A stretch of 64,000 nucleotides of DNA, taken from the NCBI GenBank assembly GCA_008729055.1, contig SDUX01000008.1, positions 62,001 to 126,000 on the forward strand, in the 5' to 3' direction. Each line of letters opens with the position of its first letter. The first letter of the stretch is position 1. The position numbers and the translations under genes are program-made. The DNA is from Pyropia haitanensis. Taxonomy: Eukaryota; Rhodophyta; Bangiophyceae; Bangiales; Bangiaceae. The notes under the pieces were generated by a model, which saw nothing but the letters and a program-made list of their open reading frames with translations, had not been told where the DNA came from and did no database searches. Of this stretch, positions 55,919 to 64,000 are shown piece by piece.

Positions 55919-57209
55919 AGCGCCGGCGTCGGTGCCCCCCCGGCCGCCGCCGCCCGTCGCGGCGGCCGCCGCCGCCGCCGCCGCCGCCGCCGCGTCACGC
56001 GCCGCGGCGGCGGCGGCCGCCCGCGCGGCGGCCGCGTCTACCGCGTCCGACGCGGTCGTGCCGATGCTGCTGCGCGCGAGCACCACCCCCGTCCGGTGGT
56101 TGGCGACGGTCACCGCGCCGGTGAGGCTCCCCCAGACGAGCAGCCCCGGCACGGCCGGGTGGTACTCAAACTGGCGGGGCACCTCGGCGGGACCGGCGAG
56201 GAAGGCCATGCCCGGCCGCCCGCGGCGGGCGGCGAGCGCCGTCGACGCGGCGGTGCAAAAGTCGGCGGCCGAGAAGGGCGCGTACGCGGTGGCGGTGGGG
56301 GGGGGACCGCCACGACGGGGCGGAGGAGGCCCAGCGGCAGCCGCCGCGACGACTGGGGGAGGGGCGCTGCTGCGGTCAGGGGGGGAGGGGTCGCCGCCGC
56401 CGCCGCCGCGGCAGCGGGGGTGAGGACGCCCGCCGAGGAGGGAGTTGGGGGGGGGGGGGGGGGGAGCCGGTGGGTGCCCCACCGCGACCGAGAGGGGGGG
56501 AGGAGGGTCGTCGTGGGGGTGGCGAGGGAGCCGCGGGCGGCCGCTGCTCCACCCGCACCAGCAGGTCGTGCGCGGGCGGGCTGGCCGACCCGTCTGGCGG
56601 CCGCCGCCGCGCCCGCGCGGGCGGCGGCGGCCGGAACGACGGCGGCGCCACGGGTCGCCGCGGCGCCGCGGTGGGCGCGGCGGCAGCGGCGGCGGCGGCG
56701 GCGAGCCGCTCGGCCCGCCGCGGGCGCTTGCCCTCCCGCCGGCTGGGCGACCACGGCGAGCCGCCAGCGGCGGTGGTGGCACCCGCCGGCGGCGGCGGCG
56801 GGTCGGCGCTCATCGCGTCGCCGGCGGCGGCGGCCGGCGGCGGTGGCGGCTCGTCGCTCATCGCGGTGCCGTCGGCGGCGGCCGCCGCCGCGGTGGCCGC
56901 CGCGGTGGCCGCCACGGCGGCCGCGGGGCTGGGCGGCCGCCCCCGCCGCGGGGTCCCCCCCGCCCCCCCCCCCCAAGCCGCCCGGCGCCCCCCCCCCTTT
57001 TGCGCCGCAAACGCCGCGTCAGCCGCAACGGCGCACCCCCTCCCCCCCCCACACGCGCAGCCGCCCCCCCCCCCCCCCCCCCGCCACGCAGCCGCCCCCC
57101 CCTGCCCCACCGCACCCCCCCCCCTCCCCCCCCGCCCCGCGGTGCGGCGGCAGCGGCAGCGGCGGCAGCGGCAGCGGCAGCGGCAGCGGCAGCGGCAGCG
57201 GCAGCGGCA

Positions 57210-57241
<32 letters not shown>

Positions 57242-58088
57242 TGCTGCCGCCGCCGCAGCACCCGCTGCTGCGCGGCCAGCGCCGCGCACCGGTGGCGGGG
57301 CGGCACCGCCATGCGGGGCATCGTGTTGGTCCGCCGCGCCGCCGGGTGCCGCCGCACCCCACACCCCACCGCCCGCGCGTCGAGGAGGGCGGGCAGCGGC
57401 ACCGCCGCGGGCGCGTGGCCGGCAAACGGCTCAAAGGCGGCCTCGATCGCCGCGGCCGTGACGGACCGCTCGGCGAGGGAGACCGCCGCGCCGTCGAGGG
57501 CGACGAGGCTGGCCAGGCGGGCGATGAAGAAGGGGCGGTAGGCGGGCGCGCGGAGGAGGGGGGTGGCCGACGCGGTGGGGGGGGGGGGGGGGGGGGGGGG
57601 GTACGCGTCGAGGGTGGTGCCGCTGTCGGTGGCGGCGCTGTCGCTGTAGACGCCGTCCGTGTCGCTGCCGTCGGGGGAGTCGGGAACAAAGGGGGGGAGG
57701 GGGGGGGAGCTGCTGCCGCTGCTGCCGTCGCTGCTGCCGCTGTCGCCGTCGCTGCCGCCGCTGCCGCTGCCGCCGCCGCTGTCACCCCCGCCGCTGCCGC
57801 CGGGGGAAGCCGCCACAGCGACAGCAGCAGCAGAGGAGCCCGCCCCAGCACCGGTGCCGTCGCCAGCAGCACCGTCCGTCGCGGCGTCGCCGGCCGAGCC
57901 CATCGACTCGGTCGACGAGTCACCGCCGGCGGCAGACGCGGGGGTGGTGGCAGCGCCGACACCCGCCGCCGCGGCGGCGGCGGCGGCGCGGCCAGCCTGT
58001 CGCCTCGCCCCCCCCGCCGGCAGCGGCGGCAGCACCGCCGCGTCGCCACACCCCCCATACGAGCACCCCGACTCGCACCCCGACGACA

Positions 58089-58125
<37 letters not shown>

Positions 58126-58468
58126 CCACCCCTCGTCCCCGTCCAACCCCGGCGCCCCCCCCCACCCCCCGGGTCCTCCAGGGCAGCAGGTGGCGCCGGG
58201 AGGTGGAGCGAACCCCCCCCCCCCCCGGCGGCAGCCGCCCCCCCCGGCCAGCACCCCCCCCCCCCCCCCCCGGCGGAACCGCACCCGCTGCACGCACATC
58301 TCCTGCAGCGCGTCCGCGGTCGTCCACAGGTTGCGCAGCGCGGTGCGGACGAGCGACACGGAGCGCACGCCGCGGAGCGTGGCGCACCCGACGAGCGCCC
58401 GCACGGGGCAGCCGTCGAGCGACAGCGCGCGGATGCCACACGCCCACCCATCGTCATCGCGGTCGCGG

Positions 58469-58525
<57 letters not shown>

Positions 58526-59581
58526 ACCGCCTCGCGGGGGGCCCCCGCCCCGGCGTGCACGGCGGTGGCGGCGGTGGGCGCATCGACGCCACCGCCGCCG
58601 CCGCCACCGCCACCGCCACCACCACCACCGCCGCCGCCGCCGCTGCCGCCCGCACCACGCGCCGCAATGGCCGCGGCGGCGGCACGGAGCTGGGCGACGG
58701 CCCCCCCCTCGCCCGCCGCCGCTGGGGACACGGCGGCGACCGCCTCCCGGCGGAGGTCCAGCCCGCCCAGCCCCGCATTGTCATCGAGCCGCACGCAGAC
58801 GCCGCCGCCGCCGCCGCCGCCGCCGCGGCGGCGGGGGTGGCGCCCCCGCCCCCCCCCCCCCCACGCCGCCGGCGGGCGAGGGCGTAGACGAGCGCCGACG
58901 CGGCGGCGCCGCCGACGCGGTTGCGCGACACGTCGACGGCGGCGAGGGCGGCGAGGTCCGCCGCGGTGGGGGGGGCCGCGCCGACCGCGGCGGCGAGGGC
59001 GGTCACGTCCTCGCTGGATAGGCCCACGCCGGCTAGGTTCCACACGACCGGCCGGGGGGGGGGGGGGGGGGGGGGGGTGGCCGCCGCCGCCGCCGCGGCA
59101 GCGGCGGCGGCGGCGGTGGCGGCGGCGGCGGCGGCGGCGGCGGGGGTGATGGGGGAGGGCGCGCCGTCGGGGGGGGGGGCTCGCCCAGCGACCGCCCGCA
59201 GCGGCGGTGGCGCCGCCGCCGCGGCGAGCCGCCGCCGCCGCTACGCCCCGGCGGCGGCCGCGGCGTGGCGGCGGCGGCCGCCGCGGCGGCCGCCGCCGCC
59301 GCCGCGTCGGCCGCGGCGGCGAGGCACGTGCGCACCGCCCGGTGGTCACGGATGCCCGCCCGCGCGCACGCGGCACGGTACAGGGGCGCCATGACCGACG
59401 GCGCCGCGGGCGGGGGAGGGGGCGGCGGCGGCCGCCGCCGTCGGCCGCCGCCCGCCGTGCCGCCGTCGCCGGTGCTGGTGCACGCGCCGCCGCCACCGCC
59501 GCCACCGCCGCCACCGCCGCCACCGCCGCCGCCGCCACCGCCGCCGCTGCTGCTGGTGCTCATCCCATCGCCCCGGTCCAT
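54372..59581 (-). CDS. LRR-WD40 protein (conserved plant/algal transducin family)
   Basis: Read on the minus strand. Start ATG at 59581 or 59563 (MSTSSSGGGG), Gly tract, then APLYRAACARAGIRDHRAVR; an LRR region with VWNLAGVGLSSEDV, VDVSRNRVG, IRALSLDGCPVRAL and TLRGVRSVSLVRTALRNLW; an LRR cap, FFIARLASLVALDGAAVS; then WD40 blades: PRQFEYHPAVPGLLVWGSLT, AVLGLSWLHRSPRRFIAGNE, FLASGYGTHVVITDV, HVNVCKFSHSNPSLFATSSF, VKLWDLR, VMVCFSPDDRYLLASAVDNE, NYTRSYYLGG, AYIVSGSCEEHAVAIHSARTG. This order matches a plant protein with N-terminal LRRs and C-terminal WD40 repeats; WD40 proteins of this sort usually act as scaffolds, but the role is not known to me. Frame breaks at G24 (59054-59077), C14 (58849-58862), runs at 56440-57120, and C21 (54908-54928). 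Large Ser, Gly and Ala inserts interrupt both domains. Confidence 0.75.
55884..55919. repeat. Hexanucleotide (GCGTCG)6 in the LRR-WD40 gene
   Basis: Six GCGTCG units, the last with A at the end. On the coding strand they give an alternating Asp-Ala repeat between the first and second WD40 blade. Confidence 0.9.
57149..57215. repeat. (GGCAGC)n in the LRR-WD40 gene
   Basis: About ten GGCAGC units with one GGC interruption; on the coding strand it encodes a Pro-Leu repeat or, in other frames, Ala/Arg/Cys repeats. Confidence 0.9.
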
Positions 59582-59835
59582 GCCAAGGGGGCGCCCAGCG
59601 GCGGTGCGGCGCGCGTGGGGGCGGGCCGCATGCCGCGCCGGGCACGGCGGCCACGCGAGGGGGGGGGTGCGCTGGGATCGGACAGGGGTGGCAGCGGGGA
59701 GGGGGGGGGGTGGGGGGGGGGGGGCACGGAGGAAGAGGGGCGCGCCCCGATGGAGGTGGAAGGGACAGAGCAGAGACGCCGCGGCGGTGCCGCCGGTCGG
59801 CAGCAGCCGCTCGGGCGGGCGGGCACGCCCACGCC

Positions 59836-59903
<68 letters not shown>

Positions 59904-60960
59904 AGCCGCGACGGCAGCGGCCGCGGCCGGCGGCGGTGGTGACGGCAGCAGCGGTGGCAGCAGCGGCAGCAGCAGCGGGGGAGCGGTTGGCACTCGTGCC
60001 GGCCGACGGCGGCGGCAAAGCAGCAGCAACAGCGGGCGGGGGGGGGGGGGGGGGAGGGAGGGAGGGAGGCTGGCGGCGGCGGTGGGCGGGCGCCCCGCTG
60101 GCAGCGAGCCCGCCTGGCCGCCACCGCCGCGGGCGGCCGGGCGTGTGGGCCGCGTCGCCCGCGGTGTGGCGGGGCGGAGCGACGGTGGTGGCGGCGGGGT
60201 TTGGGGAGGCGGGGGGGGGAAGGGGGGGGGGGGGAGGGGGCAAGGTGCGGGCACACGCGGCTGGGCGGGGGAGGAAGCGGGGCGCGTGTCGCCGCGGCGG
60301 CCTGGACCGTGTGGCGGGGGGGGGGGGGGGGGGGACCCGCCGCACGGGAGTGGAGGGCGGCGGCACTCGGGCGGTGCGCGCCGCGACGCGGCCGCCCCCA
60401 ACTCCACGCGCAAGTGTCGTGTAATTTTTGTTGGTGTCGTCGCCCTCTTTTCGATCGCGAAAAGAAAGAAAAAATTGTGGGCACGGTTTGCCATTGTGCG
60501 GATGGACACGGCGCGGTGTAGAGCCGCGCCCCGGCGGCGGCGCGGTCGCCGCGACGGGGCAGTCGCGCGGGGGCGGGGGGGGGGCCGCCGCCGCCACGGA
60601 CGCTGCCCCGCGGCGCGCTTGCCGGCAGAGCTGGTCCCCGCCGGCGACGCGGGCACCGGTCCCACCCGGTACGGTTGTTGGCTCCTCTTCCCCTTCGCCG
60701 TTGCTCTGTTTGCCGCCGCGGACTACGGGCGCCTCTGCCGCTCTGCACCAGGGAGTGGCGTCGCCCCCAGCACCCGCGCTGCCCCATCCCTCGGCGACTC
60801 GCTCGTATTTGGCGGCTGCCGCTGCCACCGCGCGCTCACCTCTTCCCACCCCTCCGTCTGCTCTCCCCTCTGACCGCCACCCACCACTCACTCCAAAGGC
60901 TGCCCGTTTTCCACCTCACCCAGAGTCCCCTCCCCCCCCTCTTTTCCCTTGGCCACCACC
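59582..60960. promoter_or_regulatory. Divergent promoter region, LRR-WD40 / UTP18
   Basis: The genes start at 59581 (minus) and 60961 (plus). G/C-runs and (GGC)n fill 59700-60330. A short AT-rich patch at 60418-60485 (TAATTTTTGTTGG, then AAAAGAAAGAAAAAATT) is the only candidate core promoter. The last 60 bases before UTP18 are a pyrimidine tract (CCCCCCCCTCTTTTCCC) leading to CACCACCATG. Confidence 0.5.
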
Positions 60961-62973
60961 ATGTTTGTCGACCGCCGCCGGCGGGGCGCCCGCATGGACG
61001 ACCTGGAAGAGACCCTCTTTGGCGCGCCCACCGCCGAGCAGCCCGTCACCCGCGCGGCGGTGGAGGTGCCCATCCTCCCGGCCGCGCCGTACGTTGCGCG
61101 CCCGCGCGGCGACGCCGCCTACGCCGACCCGTTTGCGTCTTCCGACGACGACGCCCGCGCGGCGCGGCGCGGCGGCCGCGGCGGCCGCCGCCGTCGCCAT
61201 GACAGCGTCCTGGGTGGTGGTGGTGGTGCCGCCGCGGGGCTGCCGCCCGCCCTCGACGGCACTGGCAGGCAGGCGTGGGTGGACGAGGACGATGGGGTGC
61301 CGGGGGGTGGCGCCGCCGGCGCGGCCGGCGGCGTCGGCGCCATCAACGTGGCGGCGGTGGCCAAGCGGCGCAAGCTCCGCGTCGACGCGGCGGAGGTGGC
61401 GCTCTCCCCAGCCGCCTACACCGCCCGCCTCCGCGCCGTGGCCGCCGTGCGCGCGCCGACCGCCGCCGCCTGGGCGCGCACGCCGGCCGAGGTTGCCGCC
61501 GCCGACCGCCGCCGCCGCCGCGCCCACCGCCGCCGCACCCGCGCCGCGGCCGTCGACGGCAACGGCAGCAGCGGCAGCAGCAGTGACGGCGACGGCAGCG
61601 ACGGGGACGGCGACACGGCGGGCGGGCCGGTGCCTGCCGACGCGGCGGCGGCGGCGCTCGCGCAGCTGCGGCGCTCCACTGAGGACGGCGGCGACCTCGG
61701 CACCGCCGGCCGTGGCGCGGCACTCCCCGCCGGCGCCATTGACATTGTGCGGCTGGAGGATGCCAACGCCGGCTCGCCGTCGGGGGCGGCGGTCAAGGCG
61801 GTCGCGTTCCACCCGGCCGGGCGGCTGCTGCTGACGGCGGGGCCCGACCGGGCGGTGCGGCTGTACGCGCTGCCGGGCGACGCGGCCGCCGCGGGGCTGC
61901 TGCGGGCCACCGCCGCGGACACGGCGCGGACGACGGCGGTGCGGGGGGCCGTCCGGGGGGGGCGGAGGGGGCGCAAGGTGCGGGAGGTGGCGCCGCCGGT
62001 GGGGGCGGGCGTGTCGCGGCGGCCCGACCGCAAGGTGCTGTCTGTCTACATCCCAAACTTCCCCATCCGCTCCGCCGCGTTTTTGGGCGCCGCGGCCGGC
62101 GGGGCGGGCGGCGGCGGCAGCGCGGGGGATACGATCGTCGCGGCCGCACGGGCGCCCTTCCTCACCACCATTGACGTGGCGACGGGGGCGGTGTCGCGGC
62201 TCAAGGCCGCCCGCGGGCGGGCGTCGGCCGTGCCGGGCACCCGCGGCTACGCGGCGACGCAGCTCCCGTCCTTGGAGCACCTGCTGGTTCCGCCCGCGGG
62301 GGTGGCGGCGCCCAACGTGACGGTCGGGGTCGTCGCCGACGGCGGCAGCATCCTGCTCCTCGACGGCCGCGCGGGCGGCGTGGCGGGCGTCTTTCGGGCC
62401 CGCTCCCCCGTCCTCGCTGGCGCGTGGTCGGCCGACGGTCAGCGGCTGGTCGCGGCGGCCGCCGACGCGCGGGTGTACGTGTGGGACGTGCGCGCGCACA
62501 GGTGCCTCGGCGAGCACCCCGACGTCGCGACCGTCCGGCCGACGGTGGTGGCAACGACGGCGGGCGCGTACGCGACCGGCTCTGGGTCGGGGGTGGTCAA
62601 CGTGTACGCGGAGGAGGCGGGCCGGTGGACGACGGCCGGGGTGGGCACGCTCGGCGGCCCGCCGCCGGCGCTGGCCAAGGCGTTTCCCAACCTGACGACG
62701 CCGGTCGGGGCGGCGGCGTTCTCGCCCGATGGCGCCATCCTCGCGTCGTCGTCGTACAAGGTGAAGAACGCGCTGCGGCTGGCGCACGTGGCCAGCCGGA
62801 GCGTCTTTGCCAACTGGCCGACGGTCAAGACGGGGCTCGGGCGGGTGCACGCGCTCGCGTGGTCGCCATCGGGGGGGTACCTGGCGGTGGGCAACGAGGT
62901 CGGCCGGGCGCTGCTGTTCCGCCTCAAGGCCTACCCCGTGTCAGCGGGCGGCGGCGGGCGTGCGGAGGGGTAG
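60961..62973 (+). CDS. UTP18: UTP18, U3 snoRNP/SSU processome WD40 protein
   Basis: Nucleolar WD40 protein of the small-subunit processome, needed for 18S rRNA maturation. Single exon, intact, 670 residues; ATG at 60961 in a good context (ACCACCATGT). The N-terminal third is Arg/Asp/Ser-rich with LEETLFGAP and QAWVDEDDG, a UTP18 landmark, then KRRKLRVD. WD40 blades begin at about 61790: VKAVAFHPAGRLLLTAGPDR, then KVLSVYIPNFPIRSAAFLG, NVTVGVVADGGSILLLDGRA, VLAGAWSADGQRLVAAAAD, VYVWDVRAHRCLGEH, GVVNVYAEEAGRW, PVGAAAFSPDGAILASSSYK, LRLAHVASRSVFANWPT and VHALAWSPSGGYLAVGNEVG. The NVY...FSPDG..LA..S and FSNWPT-like segments are specific to UTP18 rather than other WD40 proteins. No long homopolymer occurs and no frame break is seen. 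Confidence 0.92.
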   Translation: MFVDRRRRGARMDDLEETLFGAPTAEQPVTRAAVEVPILPAAPYVARPRGDAAYADPFASSDDDARAARRGGRGGRRRRHDSVLGGGGGAAAGLPPALDGTGRQAWVDEDDGVPGGGAAGAAGGVGAINVAAVAKRRKLRVDAAEVALSPAAYTARLRAVAAVRAPTAAAWARTPAEVAAADRRRRRAHRRRTRAAAVDGNGSSGSSSDGDGSDGDGDTAGGPVPADAAAAALAQLRRSTEDGGDLGTAGRGAALPAGAIDIVRLEDANAGSPSGAAVKAVAFHPAGRLLLTAGPDRAVRLYALPGDAAAAGLLRATAADTARTTAVRGAVRGGRRGRKVREVAPPVGAGVSRRPDRKVLSVYIPNFPIRSAAFLGAAAGGAGGGGSAGDTIVAAARAPFLTTIDVATGAVSRLKAARGRASAVPGTRGYAATQLPSLEHLLVPPAGVAAPNVTVGVVADGGSILLLDGRAGGVAGVFRARSPVLAGAWSADGQRLVAAAADARVYVWDVRAHRCLGEHPDVATVRPTVVATTAGAYATGSGSGVVNVYAEEAGRWTTAGVGTLGGPPPALAKAFPNLTTPVGAAAFSPDGAILASSSYKVKNALRLAHVASRSVFANWPTVKTGLGRVHALAWSPSGGYLAVGNEVGRALLFRLKAYPVSAGGGGRAEG

Positions 62974-63310
62974 CTGGGGGGAGGGGGGGGAATCCAAGAG
63001 GCGGCAGGAGCCAACGCGCGGTGGGTGGGTGCAGGGTGGCGCGCGGGAGCGGTAGGGATCCCCCATACATGGCAAGACAACAACCACGACACGCCCATAC
63101 TCTTGCTCCATTCGTTGTGATGTGCGGGGGCTGCGGCCCCCCCCAATTGCGTCTCACAAGGGGATCCCCCCCGGTCCCCCTACCTACGGTTAAGCGGTCC
63201 AACCCCCACGTGAGTTGTGCACAATAGCCCTCTTGCGCGGCCCGTCCCCCTCCCCACCCCCACCCCCCCCCGTCCCTGCCCCCTCCAGCAACGCTCAAAA
63301 TCCCTTTGCC
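62974..63310. other. Intergenic, convergent 3' ends
   Basis: Ordinary composition, with GGGATCCCCC occurring near 63054 and again near 63162. No gene is seen. Confidence 0.5.
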
Positions 63311-64000
63311 TCAAGAGCGGCCCTCGTCCCCCCCCGAGGAGGGCCCATCAAACATGCGGCGGAGCATGTCGCGCCGCGCCTGGTCCGCGGCGGTCCCGCC
63401 CTCCCCCCCGTCGTCCGTGTCCCCCCCTCGTCGCCATCGTCGCCCTTGTCCCCCGCGTCGGCGCCGTCGCCCTCGAGGCCCATGCCCAGACCACCGCCCA
63501 CGCCCGCGCCCGCCAGCGGGCGGCCCTGCGCCTGCTCCCGCCCGCGCCGCGCCTCCCGTTCCATGTCACTCTTCAGCTGCTGCTGCAGCCGCAGCCGGTC
63601 CGCCTCCTCCCCCCGTCGGGCCGCCGCCTCCTCCTCCGTCTCACCGTCCACCCCCCCCTCCTCTCCCCCATCCTTGCCAACCCCGCCAGCCTCATCCATC
63701 CCCGCCACCCGCTTGCGCAGCGCCGACAGCAGGTCCTCCCCGCCAAGGCCGCCCGACGCACCGTCCCCCCCCTCCGCCCCCTCCTCGTCCTCGTCCTCGT
63801 CCAGGATCTCCATCTCCAGCCGCTGCGTGCGGATGGCACGCGACGCCTCCTCCCGCGCGAGGCGCTCACACTCGGCCGCGACGCGAGCGGCCTCCGCCTC
63901 GGGGTCCTCCCGCCGCGCCGAGATGACCCGCAGCACCACCGCCGCGCCCGTGACGGCGAGGAGGGTAGCGGTCGCGGTGCCGACATCGCCGCCGGCATTG
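63311..64000 (-). CDS. Membrane-anchored acidic protein, 5' end beyond the window
   Basis: Reading inward from the right edge on the minus strand: a short hydrophobic segment (TATATLLAVTGAAVVLRVIS) that could be a membrane anchor or signal anchor, then a charged helix likely to form a coiled coil (EDPEAEAARVAAECERLARE), an Asp/Glu-rich segment, EDLLSALRKRVAGMDEAGG, another Glu/Arg/Gln helix (RLRLQQQLKSDMEREARR) and a Gly/Asp tail. Past a G7 run (63421-63427) the neighbouring frame gives TAADQARRDMLRRMFDGPSS and a TGA at 63313-63311, a more natural end than the stop at 63295. Family not recognised. At least 229 residues. Confidence 0.6.

Overview
The window is a nuclear segment of a very GC-rich eukaryote, most likely a red alga of the Porphyra/Pyropia (Bangiales) type; this is inference. 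The reasons are: (i) spliceosomal introns with GT/AG ends but few per gene; (ii) proteins typical of plastid-bearing cells (RibBA with a transit-peptide-like leader, IspF, a DUF3727-type protein); (iii) eukaryotic housekeeping genes (ALG12, exosome RRP43, exportin-7, UTP18, very-long-chain 3-hydroxyacyl-CoA dehydratase); (iv) a tRNA-Lys(CTT) gene whose D-loop carries a 17-nt insertion, a state known from red-algal nuclear tRNAs. Most of the sequence is C/G homopolymer, (GGC)n or similar low-complexity DNA, so long open frames occur by chance on every strand and alternative start codons mean nothing here.

Layout, left to right: a 239-bp dispersed repeat (1-239, second copy at 34656-34894); ALG12 (+, one 552-nt intron); plastid RibBA (-); a TDA3/DAO-type FAD oxidoreductase (-); a C2H2 zinc-finger protein with a giant Gly/Pro/Ala region (+); a short hairpin-forming inverted-repeat element (15440-15562); a RING-H2 E3 ligase (+); a 32-bp minisatellite; RRP43/EXOSC8 (-, two introns); a long unresolved stretch (19.5-23.1 kb); a second, paralogous C2H2 protein (+); an unresolved mixed-composition stretch with tRNA-Lys at 27.0 kb; a repeat-dominated stretch (27.9-30.8 kb); a divergent pair DUF3727 (-) / HACD (+); a truncated Ku70-like SAP-domain exon (-) next to the second repeat copy; exportin-7 (+, three exons); a very large type II membrane protein with a methyltransferase-like C-terminal domain (+); an IspF-HisE apparent fusion (+); a low-complexity hypothetical gene (-); a two-domain CHR-family chromate transporter (-); an LRR-WD40 protein (-) divergent from UTP18 (+); and the 3' part of a membrane-anchored acidic protein (-) cut by the right edge.

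The genes do not form an operon or pathway cluster; they are independent eukaryotic units. A unifying oddity is that many conserved reading frames break exactly at C/G homopolymers of 7-24 bases, while genes without such runs (exportin-7, UTP18, DUF3727, HACD, zinc-finger 2) are intact. Residual homopolymer length errors are the simplest explanation, so coordinates below span the whole conserved protein even where the frame changes. The most interesting items are the IspF-HisE fusion, the split-D-loop tRNA, the large membrane-anchored methyltransferase and the dispersed repeat abutting a decapitated Ku70-like gene.
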